DNA of 50,163 bases from a virus. Location of the stretch: IMG/VR virus record IMGVR_UViG_3300009528_000007, positions 1-50,163 of that record, one strand, 5' to 3'. Under the pieces are notes generated by a model that was given only the letters and a program-made list of their open reading frames with translations, searched no databases and was not told the DNA's origin. Below, piece after piece: positions 1-6,713 of the stretch (position 1 is its first letter; every line of letters begins with the position of its first letter). A program made the position numbers and the translations under genes.

Positions 1-123
1 ATGTCGGAGATGGTGAATCAAATTTCCCAATGTTCCCTACTAAGTACTACAAGACAATGATGGCAAACCCAGAGAAGCAATCAATCTTTTGGTCTCAGCA
101 CCAGTGTAACCCACAGAAAGCGA
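1..123. repeat. Terminal direct repeat, left copy
   Basis: All 123 bases are identical to 50041-50163. The repeat lies inside terL and keeps its frame, so it is a circular-closure overlap or true terminal redundancy, not a gene duplication. Confidence 0.97.
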
Positions 124-812
124 CAGGGCTTACTAAGATTGAGAGAGAGTGGATTCATTTCTACAGAATAGAGGAGAGAGAGAAGGGTACTTACTTTGTT
201 TGTGACAAGTGTAAGATAGAAGTGCCATTGGCGGCGATCCCCCTGTACGGCATGGCTGACGTGGCTGGGTTTGGTGAGACTAAGTCCGTGAAGGGTGCGG
301 CGAGGAACGCACTGCTTGTCGGCGGGCAGCCCATAGACATGATACAGAAGTTTGTGGTGTTCGCCTGGGCGATGAGATTAAAAAAACCGAGCGTGTTTCG
401 AGAAAAGCTGTATGAGACACACAAAAAGTACAAACCCAGAGCGTGGAGAATAGATGACAAGGGCGTGGGGTCTACTATGTTCGGGGATATACTTGAAGAG
501 AGACAAAAGAAGTGTCCACAGATGAATATCTCCCCGCTACCTCATGATACACAAAAAGACATTAAAAATACCGATATCCAGGCACTCATAAATCCCGTAG
601 CTAATGGCGAGATTCATCTACATCAGACTATGACAGATTTAATTTCAGAGATGATACAATATCCTCGTGGGCTTACAGTAGACTTGGTTGAGATGTTGGC
701 GAAACTTAATCGTATCTACTGGATGAGAACCAAGATGGTGGATGTTTCTAAGTTCGCAAAAGAGAGTCATGTGTGGAGTGTGACAAGTAGAGACCAGACG
801 ACGGGGTATTGA
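1..812 (+). CDS. terL: Terminase large subunit, C-terminal part (continues from the right end)
   Basis: This is the C-terminal half of the DNA-packaging motor ATPase/nuclease. The frame is open at base 1 and joins in frame to the gene starting at 49245, through the 123-bp terminal repeat, giving about 535 residues in all. The RNase H-like nuclease half is here: MADVAG (about residues 348-353, putative first catalytic Asp) and RIDDKGVGS further on fit the metal-binding strands of terminase nucleases. The gene ends in TGA at 810-812, directly abutting the stop of the convergent minus gene at 813. The fold assignment rests on these motifs plus the adjacent portal and capsid genes. Confidence 0.85.
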   Translation, partial: VGDGESNFPMFPTKYYKTMMANPEKQSIFWSQHQCNPQKATGLTKIEREWIHFYRIEEREKGTYFVCDKCKIEVPLAAIPLYGMADVAGFGETKSVKGAARNALLVGGQPIDMIQKFVVFAWAMRLKKPSVFREKLYETHKKYKPRAWRIDDKGVGSTMFGDILEERQKKCPQMNISPLPHDTQKDIKNTDIQALINPVANGEIHLHQTMTDLISEMIQYPRGLTVDLVEMLAKLNRIYWMRTKMVDVSKFAKESHVWSVTSRDQTTGY

Positions 813-983
813 TTATTTCTTTTTATTTATATCTTCTATCCTCACAACTCCCCTTCCAAAAGTAAATGGACTATCAGGGTTGCCAGTTTTACCCTCTTTG
901 TAAGTAACAACTTTAACACCCAGAAATTCCATTAATGCCCACACATCATCTCTTAGCTCTCTTAGCCTTTCTTCAGTGTTCAT
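813..983 (-). CDS. Small hypothetical protein (56 aa)
   Basis: Starts MNTEERLRELRDD; the ATG at 983 has AGGAGG seven bases upstream. Acidic helical N-terminus, basic end (INKKK). Its stop abuts that of terL (tail-to-tail), so this is the last gene of the leftward early block. No family recognised. Confidence 0.7.
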   Translation of the reverse strand: MNTEERLRELRDDVWALMEFLGVKVVTYKEGKTGNPDSPFTFGRGVVRIEDINKKK

Positions 984-1006
984 TTTTTCCTCCTATTATT
1001 TTAGGA

Positions 1007-1022
1007 GCTTGACTTATCAAGC
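1007..1022. repeat. Short hairpin GCTTGA-ctta-TCAAGC
   Basis: A perfect 6-bp inverted repeat with a 4-base loop in the gap between two minus-strand genes. It may be a weak terminator or mRNA stabiliser; no T-run follows. Confidence 0.3.
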
Positions 1023-1049
1023 CCGCAGTATTGGTTAATATAACATTCC

Positions 1050-1301
1050 TTATGCAACACAATCAGCCCGCATATAAACTCCCTTAATTCTCACATAAGC
1101 AACACCAGGATTTAATAGGGCTACAGATAGTTCGCCGTCATTCCCCGTTTCTGCCCAGTACGTTTTTACTTCATACAAAGAAATATTCATTATCCTTGCT
1201 ACTTCTTTTTGACTTGTGGTAGCAATAATTGTCCTCAGTTGTTTTAAGCCACTTTCTAATCTGTAAAATTCATTACCACCATAAACTTTTAATTTTCTCA
1301 C
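1050..1301 (-). CDS. Small putative HTH protein (83 aa)
   Basis: GTG start at 1301 with AGGAGG a few bases upstream. The segment SQKEVARIMNISLYEVKTYW looks like a helix-turn-helix, followed by a basic/beta C-terminus. A DNA-binding role is inferred from that segment only. Its TAA stop lies inside a degenerate copy of the intergenic repeat (GTTGCATAAGGA), as also happens at 4097. Confidence 0.65.
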   Translation of the reverse strand: MRKLKVYGGNEFYRLESGLKQLRTIIATTSQKEVARIMNISLYEVKTYWAETGNDGELSVALLNPGVAYVRIKGVYMRADCVA

Positions 1302-1329
1302 CTTTACCTCCTAGCAGACATGATCTCCT

Positions 1330-1515
1330 CTATTTACCCCGATTTTTTTCTATGAGTTTATCAATCAAGTTCCTCGCTTCCCTGATAGATTCTAATTTTA
1401 TTGGTAGTCCACTATGGTTGTGAATCGGGTCTTTCATCCATTCAATAACATCCTGTTCTCTTTTTCCTAGACATAAGCTTGCCATCCTTAACTCATGTTG
1501 TGTATCTCTTTTCAT
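1330..1515 (-). CDS. Small hypothetical protein (61 aa)
   Basis: Starts MKRDTQHELRMAS; charged and predicted helical, with no recognised family. The stop TAG is followed by a degenerate repeat and AGGAGG for the next gene, the same cassette layout as at 4-5 kb. Confidence 0.6.
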   Translation of the reverse strand: MKRDTQHELRMASLCLGKREQDVIEWMKDPIHNHSGLPIKLESIREARNLIDKLIEKNRGK

Positions 1516-1542
1516 GTTAATACTCCCTAGTTAACATAATCT

Positions 1543-1935
1543 TCACTTCCTCCCCCTCATCCCCTCAAGCTCCGCAAGAAGTTCCTCAACTTCATCCTGC
1601 TCTGTCCTCGGCTCTTGGGGCTTCACTTCTTTAATCTCACCACCGTAGAGTGGCTCTCCGAAGATCTCCTTGTGTATCTCGCCTAATAATTCAGCGACAT
1701 TTTTGAGCATATCGGGCTCGAAGCTGATGAACCTATATGGTCTCTGTAGGGACATGGAGATGCCCTTATCTTTCCCCTTATGTTGAAATATTTGGGTGAG
1801 TCTCACTTTGTGGTATGGAATCTCAGTCTCGTCATCCTTCTTGAATACACCCTTTTTGTGTGTAATGAAGAGTCCCTGTTTTTTCTTGTTCACGAAACAA
1901 TAGCCTTCGGACTTATGTAATTTAATTTTATTCAT
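1543..1935 (-). CDS. Hypothetical early protein (130 aa)
   Basis: Lysine-rich N-terminal half (MNKIKLHKSEGYCF...), then an acidic helical tail rich in E, ending EELLAELEGMRGRK. The basic-body/acidic-tail pattern is seen in phage nucleic-acid-binding proteins, but I recognise no family. It sits in the leftward operon below Cys-rich genes. Confidence 0.65.
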   Translation of the reverse strand: MNKIKLHKSEGYCFVNKKKQGLFITHKKGVFKKDDETEIPYHKVRLTQIFQHKGKDKGISMSLQRPYRFISFEPDMLKNVAELLGEIHKEIFGEPLYGGEIKEVKPQEPRTEQDEVEELLAELEGMRGRK

Positions 1936-2029
1936 TGTATTAACCCAATTCCTTGTTCCTTATTACAATCGTTGCCCCGTGGGAACGAAATACCCTAGCC
2001 AGCACACTTCAATCATTTTTTTTCATAGG

Positions 2030-2281
2030 TCACAACCTAATATCTTCAACTTCCTGAACAGGGTCATACTTTTTACCTGGCTTGAAATTATTTCTATTAA
2101 ATAACCCAGTATACTCTCTCCCTCTTCGTCTAATATATGTAGAAGGAAAGGTTCCAAATCTCAAAAACCACAGGGGGCAGTTTAGGTTGCAACAAAATTG
2201 TATTGTTTTGACGCCACCACAACAACAGTCAAGACATTGCTTTCTTATTTGCTTTAATGCAGATGGTCTTGGTAGTTTCAT
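2030..2281 (-). CDS. Cys-rich zinc-binding phage protein (83 aa)
   Basis: I place the start at ATG 2281, which overlaps the stop of the upstream gene (ATGA). The protein begins MKLPRPSALKQIRKQCLDCC and has Cys clusters CLDCCCG, CCNLNC. A K..I..QC..C....CPL.FLR pattern recurs in small phage proteins of unknown role. Metal binding is inferred from the cysteine spacing. Confidence 0.7.
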   Translation of the reverse strand: MKLPRPSALKQIRKQCLDCCCGGVKTIQFCCNLNCPLWFLRFGTFPSTYIRRRGREYTGLFNRNNFKPGKKYDPVQEVEDIRL

Positions 2282-2466
2282 TTCTTTAAATTTTCTAAAT
2301 AAGAGTATGTCCCATCCCGCTTGAGTGCAGGAGCAGTAACGCATTTCTCCCACAAGCCCTTAGCCCCACACTCACTACACTTGAAGCTCACTATCGCCCT
2401 CTCGGTGTGGAGTAGGATCTCGGTTTCGTAGTTGCATTTTTTGCATTGAAGTATGAATATCGGCAC
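2278..2466 (-). CDS. FmdB-like zinc-ribbon protein (62 aa)
   Basis: GTG start at 2466 with AGGAG in the end of the preceding gene. The opening MPIFILQCKKCNYE and a second CSECG pair resemble the FmdB/regulatory zinc-ribbon family (MPIYEYRCxxCG type). Ends in ATGA overlap with the next gene. Possible nucleic-acid or protein-binding adaptor. Confidence 0.72.
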   Translation of the reverse strand: MPIFILQCKKCNYETEILLHTERAIVSFKCSECGAKGLWEKCVTAPALKRDGTYSYLENLKK

Positions 2467-2796
2467 TTACTTCTCCTCCTCAAGTACGGCTAATACGGCT
2501 TTCAGGCAAGCTTCAAGTGGGGTTTTACCTCTATAATGAGTAACGCAGAAAGTTGAGGAACTTATTTCTACTTGAAATGTTTTGTTTCCATGAAGCCAAT
2601 GTAAAGCCTCGAAATTCATTTTCAAAAACTCCAAGCAGTCGGATATAGTCCAAGATTGCATTTCTCCTGCATCCTTAACCATCTTAGCAAGTTCTTTCCA
2701 ACTTAAATTAGAGGGCTTCCACTTCGTATCTAAGATTTCTCCATGCTTTCTATAAATCTGCTTACACAGGCTTATTTCTTCTTTGGTGAATTTCAT
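2467..2796 (-). CDS. Hypothetical protein (109 aa)
   Basis: Start ATG 2796 is chosen because GGAGGAG lies just upstream and it overlaps the upstream stop (ATGA). Begins MKFTKEEISLCKQIYRKHG; soluble, helical N-terminus, with a DCLEFLKMNFEALHWLHG segment and an acidic end (LEEEK). No family recognised. Confidence 0.65.
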   Translation of the reverse strand: MKFTKEEISLCKQIYRKHGEILDTKWKPSNLSWKELAKMVKDAGEMQSWTISDCLEFLKMNFEALHWLHGNKTFQVEISSSTFCVTHYRGKTPLEACLKAVLAVLEEEK

Positions 2797-3011
2797 GTCT
2801 CCTCCTTGTGTTTCTCGTAGAATCTCCTTAACTCTTCTCCCTTCCAATCCCGAAAAATATCTATAAAAACTAAATCATCCTCTGGCTTTTTCTCTCTTAC
2901 CACATCGAAATACCAGATATGTCTCGCACCACACTTACAGCACCATTGACTTAAAAAGCTATTAGTCTTCAGGGTTAGGGGAGGTTCCATCTCGTTAAAT
3001 TTAATTTTCAC
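2793..3011 (-). CDS. Small hypothetical protein with one CxxC (72 aa)
   Basis: The GTG at 3011 is taken as start because AGGAGG lies about six bases upstream, inside any longer reading. It contains QWCCKCGARHIWYFDVV, half a zinc site, then a charged tail. Coupled to the next gene by ATGA. Confidence 0.62.
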   Translation of the reverse strand: MKIKFNEMEPPLTLKTNSFLSQWCCKCGARHIWYFDVVREKKPEDDLVFIDIFRDWKGEELRRFYEKHKEET

Positions 3012-3076
3012 CTCACTCCTCCTTCTCAAAGAAACAGCTCAGGAAATTTTTCAGCCTCATAATAACATATGCTTCC

Positions 3077-3247
3077 CTACTTTTTTTTCTTATAGAAGTC
3101 TATGGATATCCCAAGATTAAGAATGGTAATACCAAAAAAACTAAAAGACGGGTGTATATCTGCGTAGATATCGAGAAAATGGAGTGGAAAACAGCCACCA
3201 TCCTTCATGGAACAACTGCACCAATAATTTAAAAATTCAATTTTCAT
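3077..3247 (-). CDS. Small hypothetical protein (56 aa)
   Basis: ATG 3247 follows AAGGAG by about seven bases. The protein has WCSCSMKDGGC near the N-terminus, a hydrophobic stretch (FFGITILNLGISI) and a KKKK end. It could be membrane-associated. No family recognised. Confidence 0.58.
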   Translation of the reverse strand: MKIEFLNYWCSCSMKDGGCFPLHFLDIYADIHPSFSFFGITILNLGISIDFYKKKK

Positions 3248-3257
3248 TTTCATCTCC

Positions 3258-3608
3258 TTAGTAGTAATCGTAATACTCTTTAATCCAGTATTTCCTGTCC
3301 TTCCAAATCCATATTTCTTTCCTACAGCCCTTGGGCATTTTTAGTGCTTGGATAGCATCTCTGGTTTTAGCATCACATCGGTTAGACTTTGTTTGGATAA
3401 AGAGTAGGTGAGAGCCATCTGGGGCTAGGGCGCAAACATCAAAGAGTCCAAACAAGTCTAATGAACAATACTTAGTCCTAATGACTTTCCAGATTAAGGA
3501 GATGGGCTTGTCTTTTATTTTGATTTTGTCTTGGGTATAGCCCATTTCTTTGAGTACATCCGCACAAGCCTTCTCTTTCCTTGTCCCCTTGGCTACCGTG
3601 TTAATCAT
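3258..3608 (-). CDS. PD-(D/E)XK nuclease, Holliday-junction-resolvase-like
   Basis: About 116 aa. An N-terminal GTRKEKACADVLKEMGY helix carries the conserved Glu of Hjc-type resolvases. It is followed by FDVCALAPDGSHLLFIQTKSN, matching the D...(E/Q)xK core of the PD-(D/E)XK fold, here with Gln in the E position. It probably cuts branched replication or recombination intermediates for the phage. An alternative in-frame ATG lies at 3617, but it sits directly against its SD. Neighbours are small uncharacterised early genes. Confidence 0.6.
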   Translation of the reverse strand: MINTVAKGTRKEKACADVLKEMGYTQDKIKIKDKPISLIWKVIRTKYCSLDLFGLFDVCALAPDGSHLLFIQTKSNRCDAKTRDAIQALKMPKGCRKEIWIWKDRKYWIKEYYDYY

Positions 3609-3867
3609 TTTTTTCATCCCTTATCTCCTCATTAAAGTTATCTTCTATGTACTTCTTGATATATCCTAACTCCTCCTCGGTTACGGTCTTGAAGTCCCAC
3701 TTCTCCCTAAGCTTCTCATACTCATCTACCCTGTCTGTGTGGAAATGTACTTCTTCTTTGTCGTAGGCATCTTTAGCTGGCTCGGGACTCACCTCCATGC
3801 GACACACGATCTTCACCTTTTGCTTCGGCCAGAATTCTTCCACAAAACTCAAAAAGTACTTATTCAT
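3601..3867 (-). CDS. Hypothetical acidic protein (88 aa)
   Basis: Start ATG 3867 lies in the end of the upstream gene (GGATGAATAA). Begins MNKYFLSFVEEFWPKQKVK; acidic C-terminus with YIKKYIEDNFNEE. Overlaps the start of the nuclease gene. No family recognised. Confidence 0.62.
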   Translation of the reverse strand: MNKYFLSFVEEFWPKQKVKIVCRMEVSPEPAKDAYDKEEVHFHTDRVDEYEKLREKWDFKTVTEEELGYIKKYIEDNFNEEIRDEKND

Positions 3868-4072
3868 CCACAATCTCCACGCCAAGCTCGGTAAGCATAT
3901 CCCTCATGGTGTCCTCTATGTAGCTTGCGTCTTGATTGTTATGAACCCTACTCCACGCCTCGTTAGCCCAGCCCTGAATGTCTCTCTTGGTTATCCTGAA
4001 CTTCTTGTACGCATCAGCCAAGCCCCTCTCATACTCCCTTACTTTTATTGCCAAGAGTTCACTCTTTCTCAC
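3860..4072 (-). CDS. Small hypothetical helical protein (70 aa)
   Basis: GTG start at 4072 preceded by AGGAGGG. Highly charged, predicted all-helical (MRKSELLAIKVREYERG...). The leader holds the first strong copy of the intergenic hairpin repeat (4085-4107). Confidence 0.62.
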   Translation of the reverse strand: MRKSELLAIKVREYERGLADAYKKFRITKRDIQGWANEAWSRVHNNQDASYIEDTMRDMLTELGVEIVDE

Positions 4073-4084
4073 TTAGCCCTCCTA

Positions 4085-4107
4085 GTTGACATAATCTTAT
4101 GCGACAC
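4085..4107 (-). repeat. Intergenic hairpin repeat, copy A
   Basis: On the gene-sense strand it reads GTGTCGCATAA..TTATGTCAAC just before AGGAGGG. The core CATAA..TTATG is palindromic with a 2-base loop. The stop codon of the upstream gene (GTCGCATAA) is inside the element. Confidence 0.7.
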
Positions 4108-4300
4108 GGCCTCCGAATAGGCGACAGTTATGAAATCCATATTTGTCAGTTCCTTTGAGGCGTTTTTTATGGGAAGTTCCTCTTATATCAAACCATGCAA
4201 GCCACCTGTGTTTTCCTTCTTGGTCTTTGCCAAGCCAAGGAATGATTAATTTCCCCCACGAAGATAAGGGGTCATGGATTTTGTCAAGTGGTCTATTCAT
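4097..4300 (-). CDS. Small hypothetical protein (67 aa)
   Basis: Starts MNRPLDKIHDPLSS at ATG 4300, overlapping the end of the upstream zinc-ribbon gene, with AGGAGG in that overlap. Trp/Gly-rich centre (WGKLIIPWLGK), basic end. The terminal GRVA residues are encoded by repeat sequence, so the gene may have been extended when the repeat arrived. Confidence 0.6.
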   Translation of the reverse strand: MNRPLDKIHDPLSSWGKLIIPWLGKDQEGKHRWLAWFDIRGTSHKKRLKGTDKYGFHNCRLFGGRVA

Positions 4301-4436
4301 TCACTCCTCCTAAGTAGGTTTCGTGACATTTTGGGCAGAAATATTCATCTTTGCTTAATTGAATAACTTTACCCAACTTGTGATATTCGATATTGTATTT
4401 TTTAATTAATTTCTCTCCACAATTTTTACATCTCAT
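4293..4436 (-). CDS. Small zinc-ribbon protein (47 aa)
   Basis: Starts MRCKNCGEKLIKK at ATG 4436 after AGGAGGTGAAA; second pair CPKC follows about 30 residues later (C-x2-C...C-x2-C). Likely a one-ribbon zinc protein of unknown target. Its leader carries repeat copy B. Confidence 0.72.
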   Translation of the reverse strand: MRCKNCGEKLIKKYNIEYHKLGKVIQLSKDEYFCPKCHETYLGGVNE

Positions 4437-4448
4437 TTTCACCTCCTA

Positions 4449-4475
4449 GTAGACATAATATCCCTTATCCGACAC
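4449..4475 (-). repeat. Intergenic hairpin repeat, copy B
   Basis: The sense strand reads GTGTCGGATAAGGG-ATATTATGTCTAC, then AGGAGG. It begins immediately after the TAG stop of the upstream gene. One arm is mutated (GGATAA instead of GCATAA). Confidence 0.6.
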
Positions 4476-4645
4476 TATTCCCTTTCAAGTTCCTCACTAC
4501 AAAATGGGCAATAAAATATTTGCATGTGTATTTCTTTTTTAATATCTGTCCTAAATCTACAAATGTAATAACTTTTGTTATACCAAGCAATAAAACCATT
4601 CTTTAAAGCTTTGTATCTCTTGTCACATTCGCAATATTTTCCCAT
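4475..4645 (-). CDS. Small Cys-rich protein (56 aa)
   Basis: Starts MGKYCECDKRYKALK at ATG 4645 after GGGAGGTAAGA. It has CEC near the start and FYCPFCSEE near the end, which would form a zinc ribbon. The stop TAG runs straight into repeat copy B. No function assigned. Confidence 0.68.
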   Translation of the reverse strand: MGKYCECDKRYKALKNGFIAWYNKSYYICRFRTDIKKEIHMQIFYCPFCSEELERE

Positions 4646-4659
4646 TCTTACCTCCCGAA

Positions 4660-4683
4660 GTTGACATAATCCTTATGCGACAC
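4660..4683 (-). repeat. Intergenic hairpin repeat, copy C
   Basis: The sense strand reads GTGTCGCATAAGGATTATGT, CAAC, then GGGAGG. CATAA-gga-TTATG is a perfect 5-bp stem. Read on the opposite strand, TTGACA-N17-TATAAA also resembles a sigma70 promoter. The other copies lack the -10, so I treat that as incidental. Confidence 0.7.
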
Positions 4684-4862
4684 TATAAACCCTTAAAATT
4701 AGTAAGGTTATAAAGGCTTTTTTCGTATGTTTCTCTAATCCTTCTTGTTTTCTCTAAATGCTCCTCAGATTTAAAATGTTCGATAGCTTCTAGGGATTTC
4801 GATGGGAAAGTTTTATTGCAAATCCCACATCGAATCATTCCTTTTGGTATTTTTTTCTTCAT
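4683..4862 (-). CDS. Small C2H2 zinc-finger protein (59 aa)
   Basis: Start ATG 4862 is chosen because AGGAGGTGAAG precedes it; an apparent upstream extension only translates the repeat. Begins MKKKIPKGMIRC; CGIC, then H and H after 13 and 5 residues (C-x2-C-x13-H-x5-H), resembling matrin/U1-type fingers, then a charged helix. Possible nucleic-acid-binding early protein. Confidence 0.7.
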   Translation of the reverse strand: MKKKIPKGMIRCGICNKTFPSKSLEAIEHFKSEEHLEKTRRIRETYEKSLYNLTNFKGL

Positions 4863-4875
4863 CTTCACCTCCTTA

Positions 4876-4902
4876 GTTGACATAATTACTATTATGCGAC
4901 AC
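4876..4902 (-). repeat. Intergenic hairpin repeat, copy D
   Basis: Sense strand GTGTCGCATAATAGTAATTA then TGTCAAC and AAGGAGG. The core CATAAT-agta-ATTATG is a perfect 6-bp stem with a 4-base loop, the longest stem of the family. Confidence 0.72.
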
Positions 4903-4906
4903 TGAT

Positions 4907-5107
4907 TTATGGTCGCCACAATTCTGTTTCGTCTTGAAAATGCGGATACTCTGCTTTTAGGTATATTTCATGTTTACACATATCGCACTTATGGAGAAAA
5001 CTCGTGTCTGCAACACTTTGCAACTGGTATAACATTTTTCCCTTCTCACATTTCGGACACACATAATCAATCCTAATTTTATATACTTTCCTCCTAATTA
5101 AACTCAT
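4907..5107 (-). CDS. Small zinc-ribbon protein (66 aa)
   Basis: Start ATG 5107 (MSLIRRKVYKIRI) five bases after AGGAGG; an upstream GTG is too close to the SD. CPKC and CDMC pairs about 25 residues apart form a zinc ribbon with beta-like sequence between. Unknown target. Confidence 0.72.
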   Translation of the reverse strand: MSLIRRKVYKIRIDYVCPKCEKGKMLYQLQSVADTSFLHKCDMCKHEIYLKAEYPHFQDETELWRP

Positions 5108-5116
5108 CCTCACCTC

Positions 5117-5305
5117 CTAAGGCAACTCCTGTCCACACTTCTTACACACTCTCTCTTTGGGGATTATGAATCTCCTCACTTCCAAGAAAAGTATGTTCCA
5201 GAATCTAAACTCCGCATTCCTCTCGTTAGGCCACCAGCCCCAGTTGATACACCACCAAGAGAGAGATAGGGGCCACCGCACTACCTCCCAGTTACGCCAC
5301 CTCAT
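5117..5305 (-). CDS. Small Trp-rich protein (62 aa)
   Basis: Starts MRWRNWEVVRWPLSLSWWC; eleven Trp-like aromatic positions in the first 40 residues, then a CKKC pair at the C-terminus. AGGAG precedes ATG 5305. The amphipathic aromatic N-terminus may associate with membrane. No family recognised. Confidence 0.6.
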   Translation of the reverse strand: MRWRNWEVVRWPLSLSWWCINWGWWPNERNAEFRFWNILFLEVRRFIIPKERVCKKCGQELP

Positions 5306-5561
5306 CTAATCTCTCCTTGATTATTTCAAGAGCATCAATAACCACTTGAACAGAATCGGGATTCTCAAATCTCCACCTAGCGATTGTGTCCAACTCATCT
5401 GTAGTTTTCCCTACATCTCCTTCGAGTTTTGTTCCGATTGGCAGTGTTTGTTTTTCAAGTCTATAAATAATAAGCTCGTTGTTAAGTTGTCCTTTTTCTG
5501 CCCCATGAGCTATGCCTAAATCCCCATACCCAAACACAATGACCTCTCTTTTTCTATTCAC
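5292..5561 (-). CDS. Hypothetical protein (89 aa)
   Basis: GTG start at 5561 (GTGA overlap with the upstream stop; GAGGAGG precedes). Begins MNRKREVIVFGYGDLGIAHG with alternating hydrophobics, ends in a helix IDALEIIKERLDEVA. No family recognised. Confidence 0.63.
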   Translation of the reverse strand: MNRKREVIVFGYGDLGIAHGAEKGQLNNELIIYRLEKQTLPIGTKLEGDVGKTTDELDTIARWRFENPDSVQVVIDALEIIKERLDEVA

Positions 5562-5776
5562 CCTACCCTCCTCGGTATACTCGTCTGTTTCTCCACCCAC
5601 CCTAGCCCCACGCCTATCCGTTCTGCCTCTCTCTTACACTTGGGACACAGAGAGTATCTGGGGTCTTGCCACATACCAGCCTTGAACCTTCGCCGACAGT
5701 CCTTCCTCCAGCACCTTGTCCACACTCCGCTCTGGTTGCCTCGTGCTTGCCTTCGAGGGAGAGATTTGATGTTCAT
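5558..5776 (-). CDS. Small zinc-ribbon protein (72 aa)
   Basis: Starts MNIKSLPRRQARGNQ; CWRKDC and CPKC pairs about 20 residues apart with many Arg between, so a basic zinc ribbon possibly binding nucleic acid. Coupled to both neighbours by ATGA and GTGA overlaps. Confidence 0.68.
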   Translation of the reverse strand: MNIKSLPRRQARGNQSGVWTRCWRKDCRRRFKAGMWQDPRYSLCPKCKREAERIGVGLGWVEKQTSIPRRVG

Positions 5777-5931
5777 GCTTCTTTCTCCACATGAATAATC
5801 CTATCTCTAATCTCCAACCCGTTATCATAGATTAGGTGTATCAAGTCCTCTAATGCCATGTACTCCAGATTTTTAAAAAATTCAGGAGGTGATACTCGGC
5901 GTAACCAAGCTAAGGCTTCTGTTTTAGTCAT
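5773..5931 (-). CDS. Small hypothetical protein (52 aa)
   Basis: Starts MTKTEALAWLRRVSPPEFF, ends HVEKEA. The start overlaps the phosphoesterase stop (TGATG) and its stop overlaps the next start (ATGA), which supports it as a coupled gene. Acidic, helical; unknown. Confidence 0.68.
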   Translation of the reverse strand: MTKTEALAWLRRVSPPEFFKNLEYMALEDLIHLIYDNGLEIRDRIIHVEKEA

Positions 5932-6713
5932 CACTCACTCCTTGGAATAATTATTTTATAAATCTGTTTGCGGTTATCTTTCTTCCCGCTCGTACACCCC
6001 TTAAATGTTACCTTAATATGCTCTGTGGTAGCCGAGGGCTTCGCTTTCTCCTCTGCGTAGCTACCGTCCCACTCAAGGGCAGAGCCAGTAATGTAGTTAT
6101 AACCGATATGTTTAAGCACCCTTGTCTTGCCTGCATCGTACCAGGTAAAGGGTATCCTGCTTGTAATGTGGAAATGCCCACTGAAGATGGCATCGGCAGT
6201 CGGTACTATCTTACGCAGGGCATCGGCACGGTTCACTTTGCCTCCGTGGGTGTAACCGCCCCCGTAGTTGTGATGAAAATAACAGGTAAATGAATTGGGT
6301 GTCTTGCTTTCCATCTGCAATACAGCAAGGGAAGAGTATCCACCATAGGGAACATCGAGTTGAATGCCGATGTATTGCTCGGGGGTTAACCCAACCATTC
6401 TATGTGTCCTGCTCTCATGGTTTCCTGCGATCATAAACAGACCCTTCTCCTTGACTGGAGATAAAACCTCTACAATGTACTCCATCTGTTCCTTCGGCGG
6501 TAGCACCTGTGTATATACATCTGACTTACTACCCACCACGGCATTCTCCATGAAGTCACCCATTCCAACCCAGTAAGCATCATTATCTCTTTCAATTTCT
6601 CTTATTATTTGCTTAATAAACTCCTCGTTACATTGCCGACTGCCAAAATGCCAGTCTCCTATTGGATATAGCGTTATTTGTTTTGTTTCAAACTTTCGAT
6701 GATAAAACTTCAT
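5931..6713 (-). CDS. Calcineurin-like metallophosphoesterase
   Basis: 260 aa, a full-length single-domain member of the family. The metal-binding motifs appear in order: GDWHFGS (D20, H22), GMGDFMEN (D53), AGNHES (N98, H99), FHHN (H147-148) and SGHFH (H180, H182). This is the complete set for a two-metal phosphodiesterase or nuclease of the Mre11/SbcD/YfcE fold. It starts at ATG 6713 in a TGATG overlap with the RecA-like ATPase gene, so the two are translationally coupled. Together they may process DNA during replication or recombination. The substrate cannot be told from sequence. Confidence 0.85.
   Translation of the reverse strand: MKFYHRKFETKQITLYPIGDWHFGSRQCNEEFIKQIIREIERDNDAYWVGMGDFMENAVVGSKSDVYTQVLPPKEQMEYIVEVLSPVKEKGLFMIAGNHESRTHRMVGLTPEQYIGIQLDVPYGGYSSLAVLQMESKTPNSFTCYFHHNYGGGYTHGGKVNRADALRKIVPTADAIFSGHFHITSRIPFTWYDAGKTRVLKHIGYNYITGSALEWDGSYAEEKAKPSATTEHIKVTFKGCTSGKKDNRKQIYKIIIPRSE

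Noticed and set aside
1936-2029. Possible 17-codon minus-strand peptide and a CGTT..AACG hairpin
   Set aside because: No SD for the ORF and the stem has a mismatch; neither reaches reporting strength.
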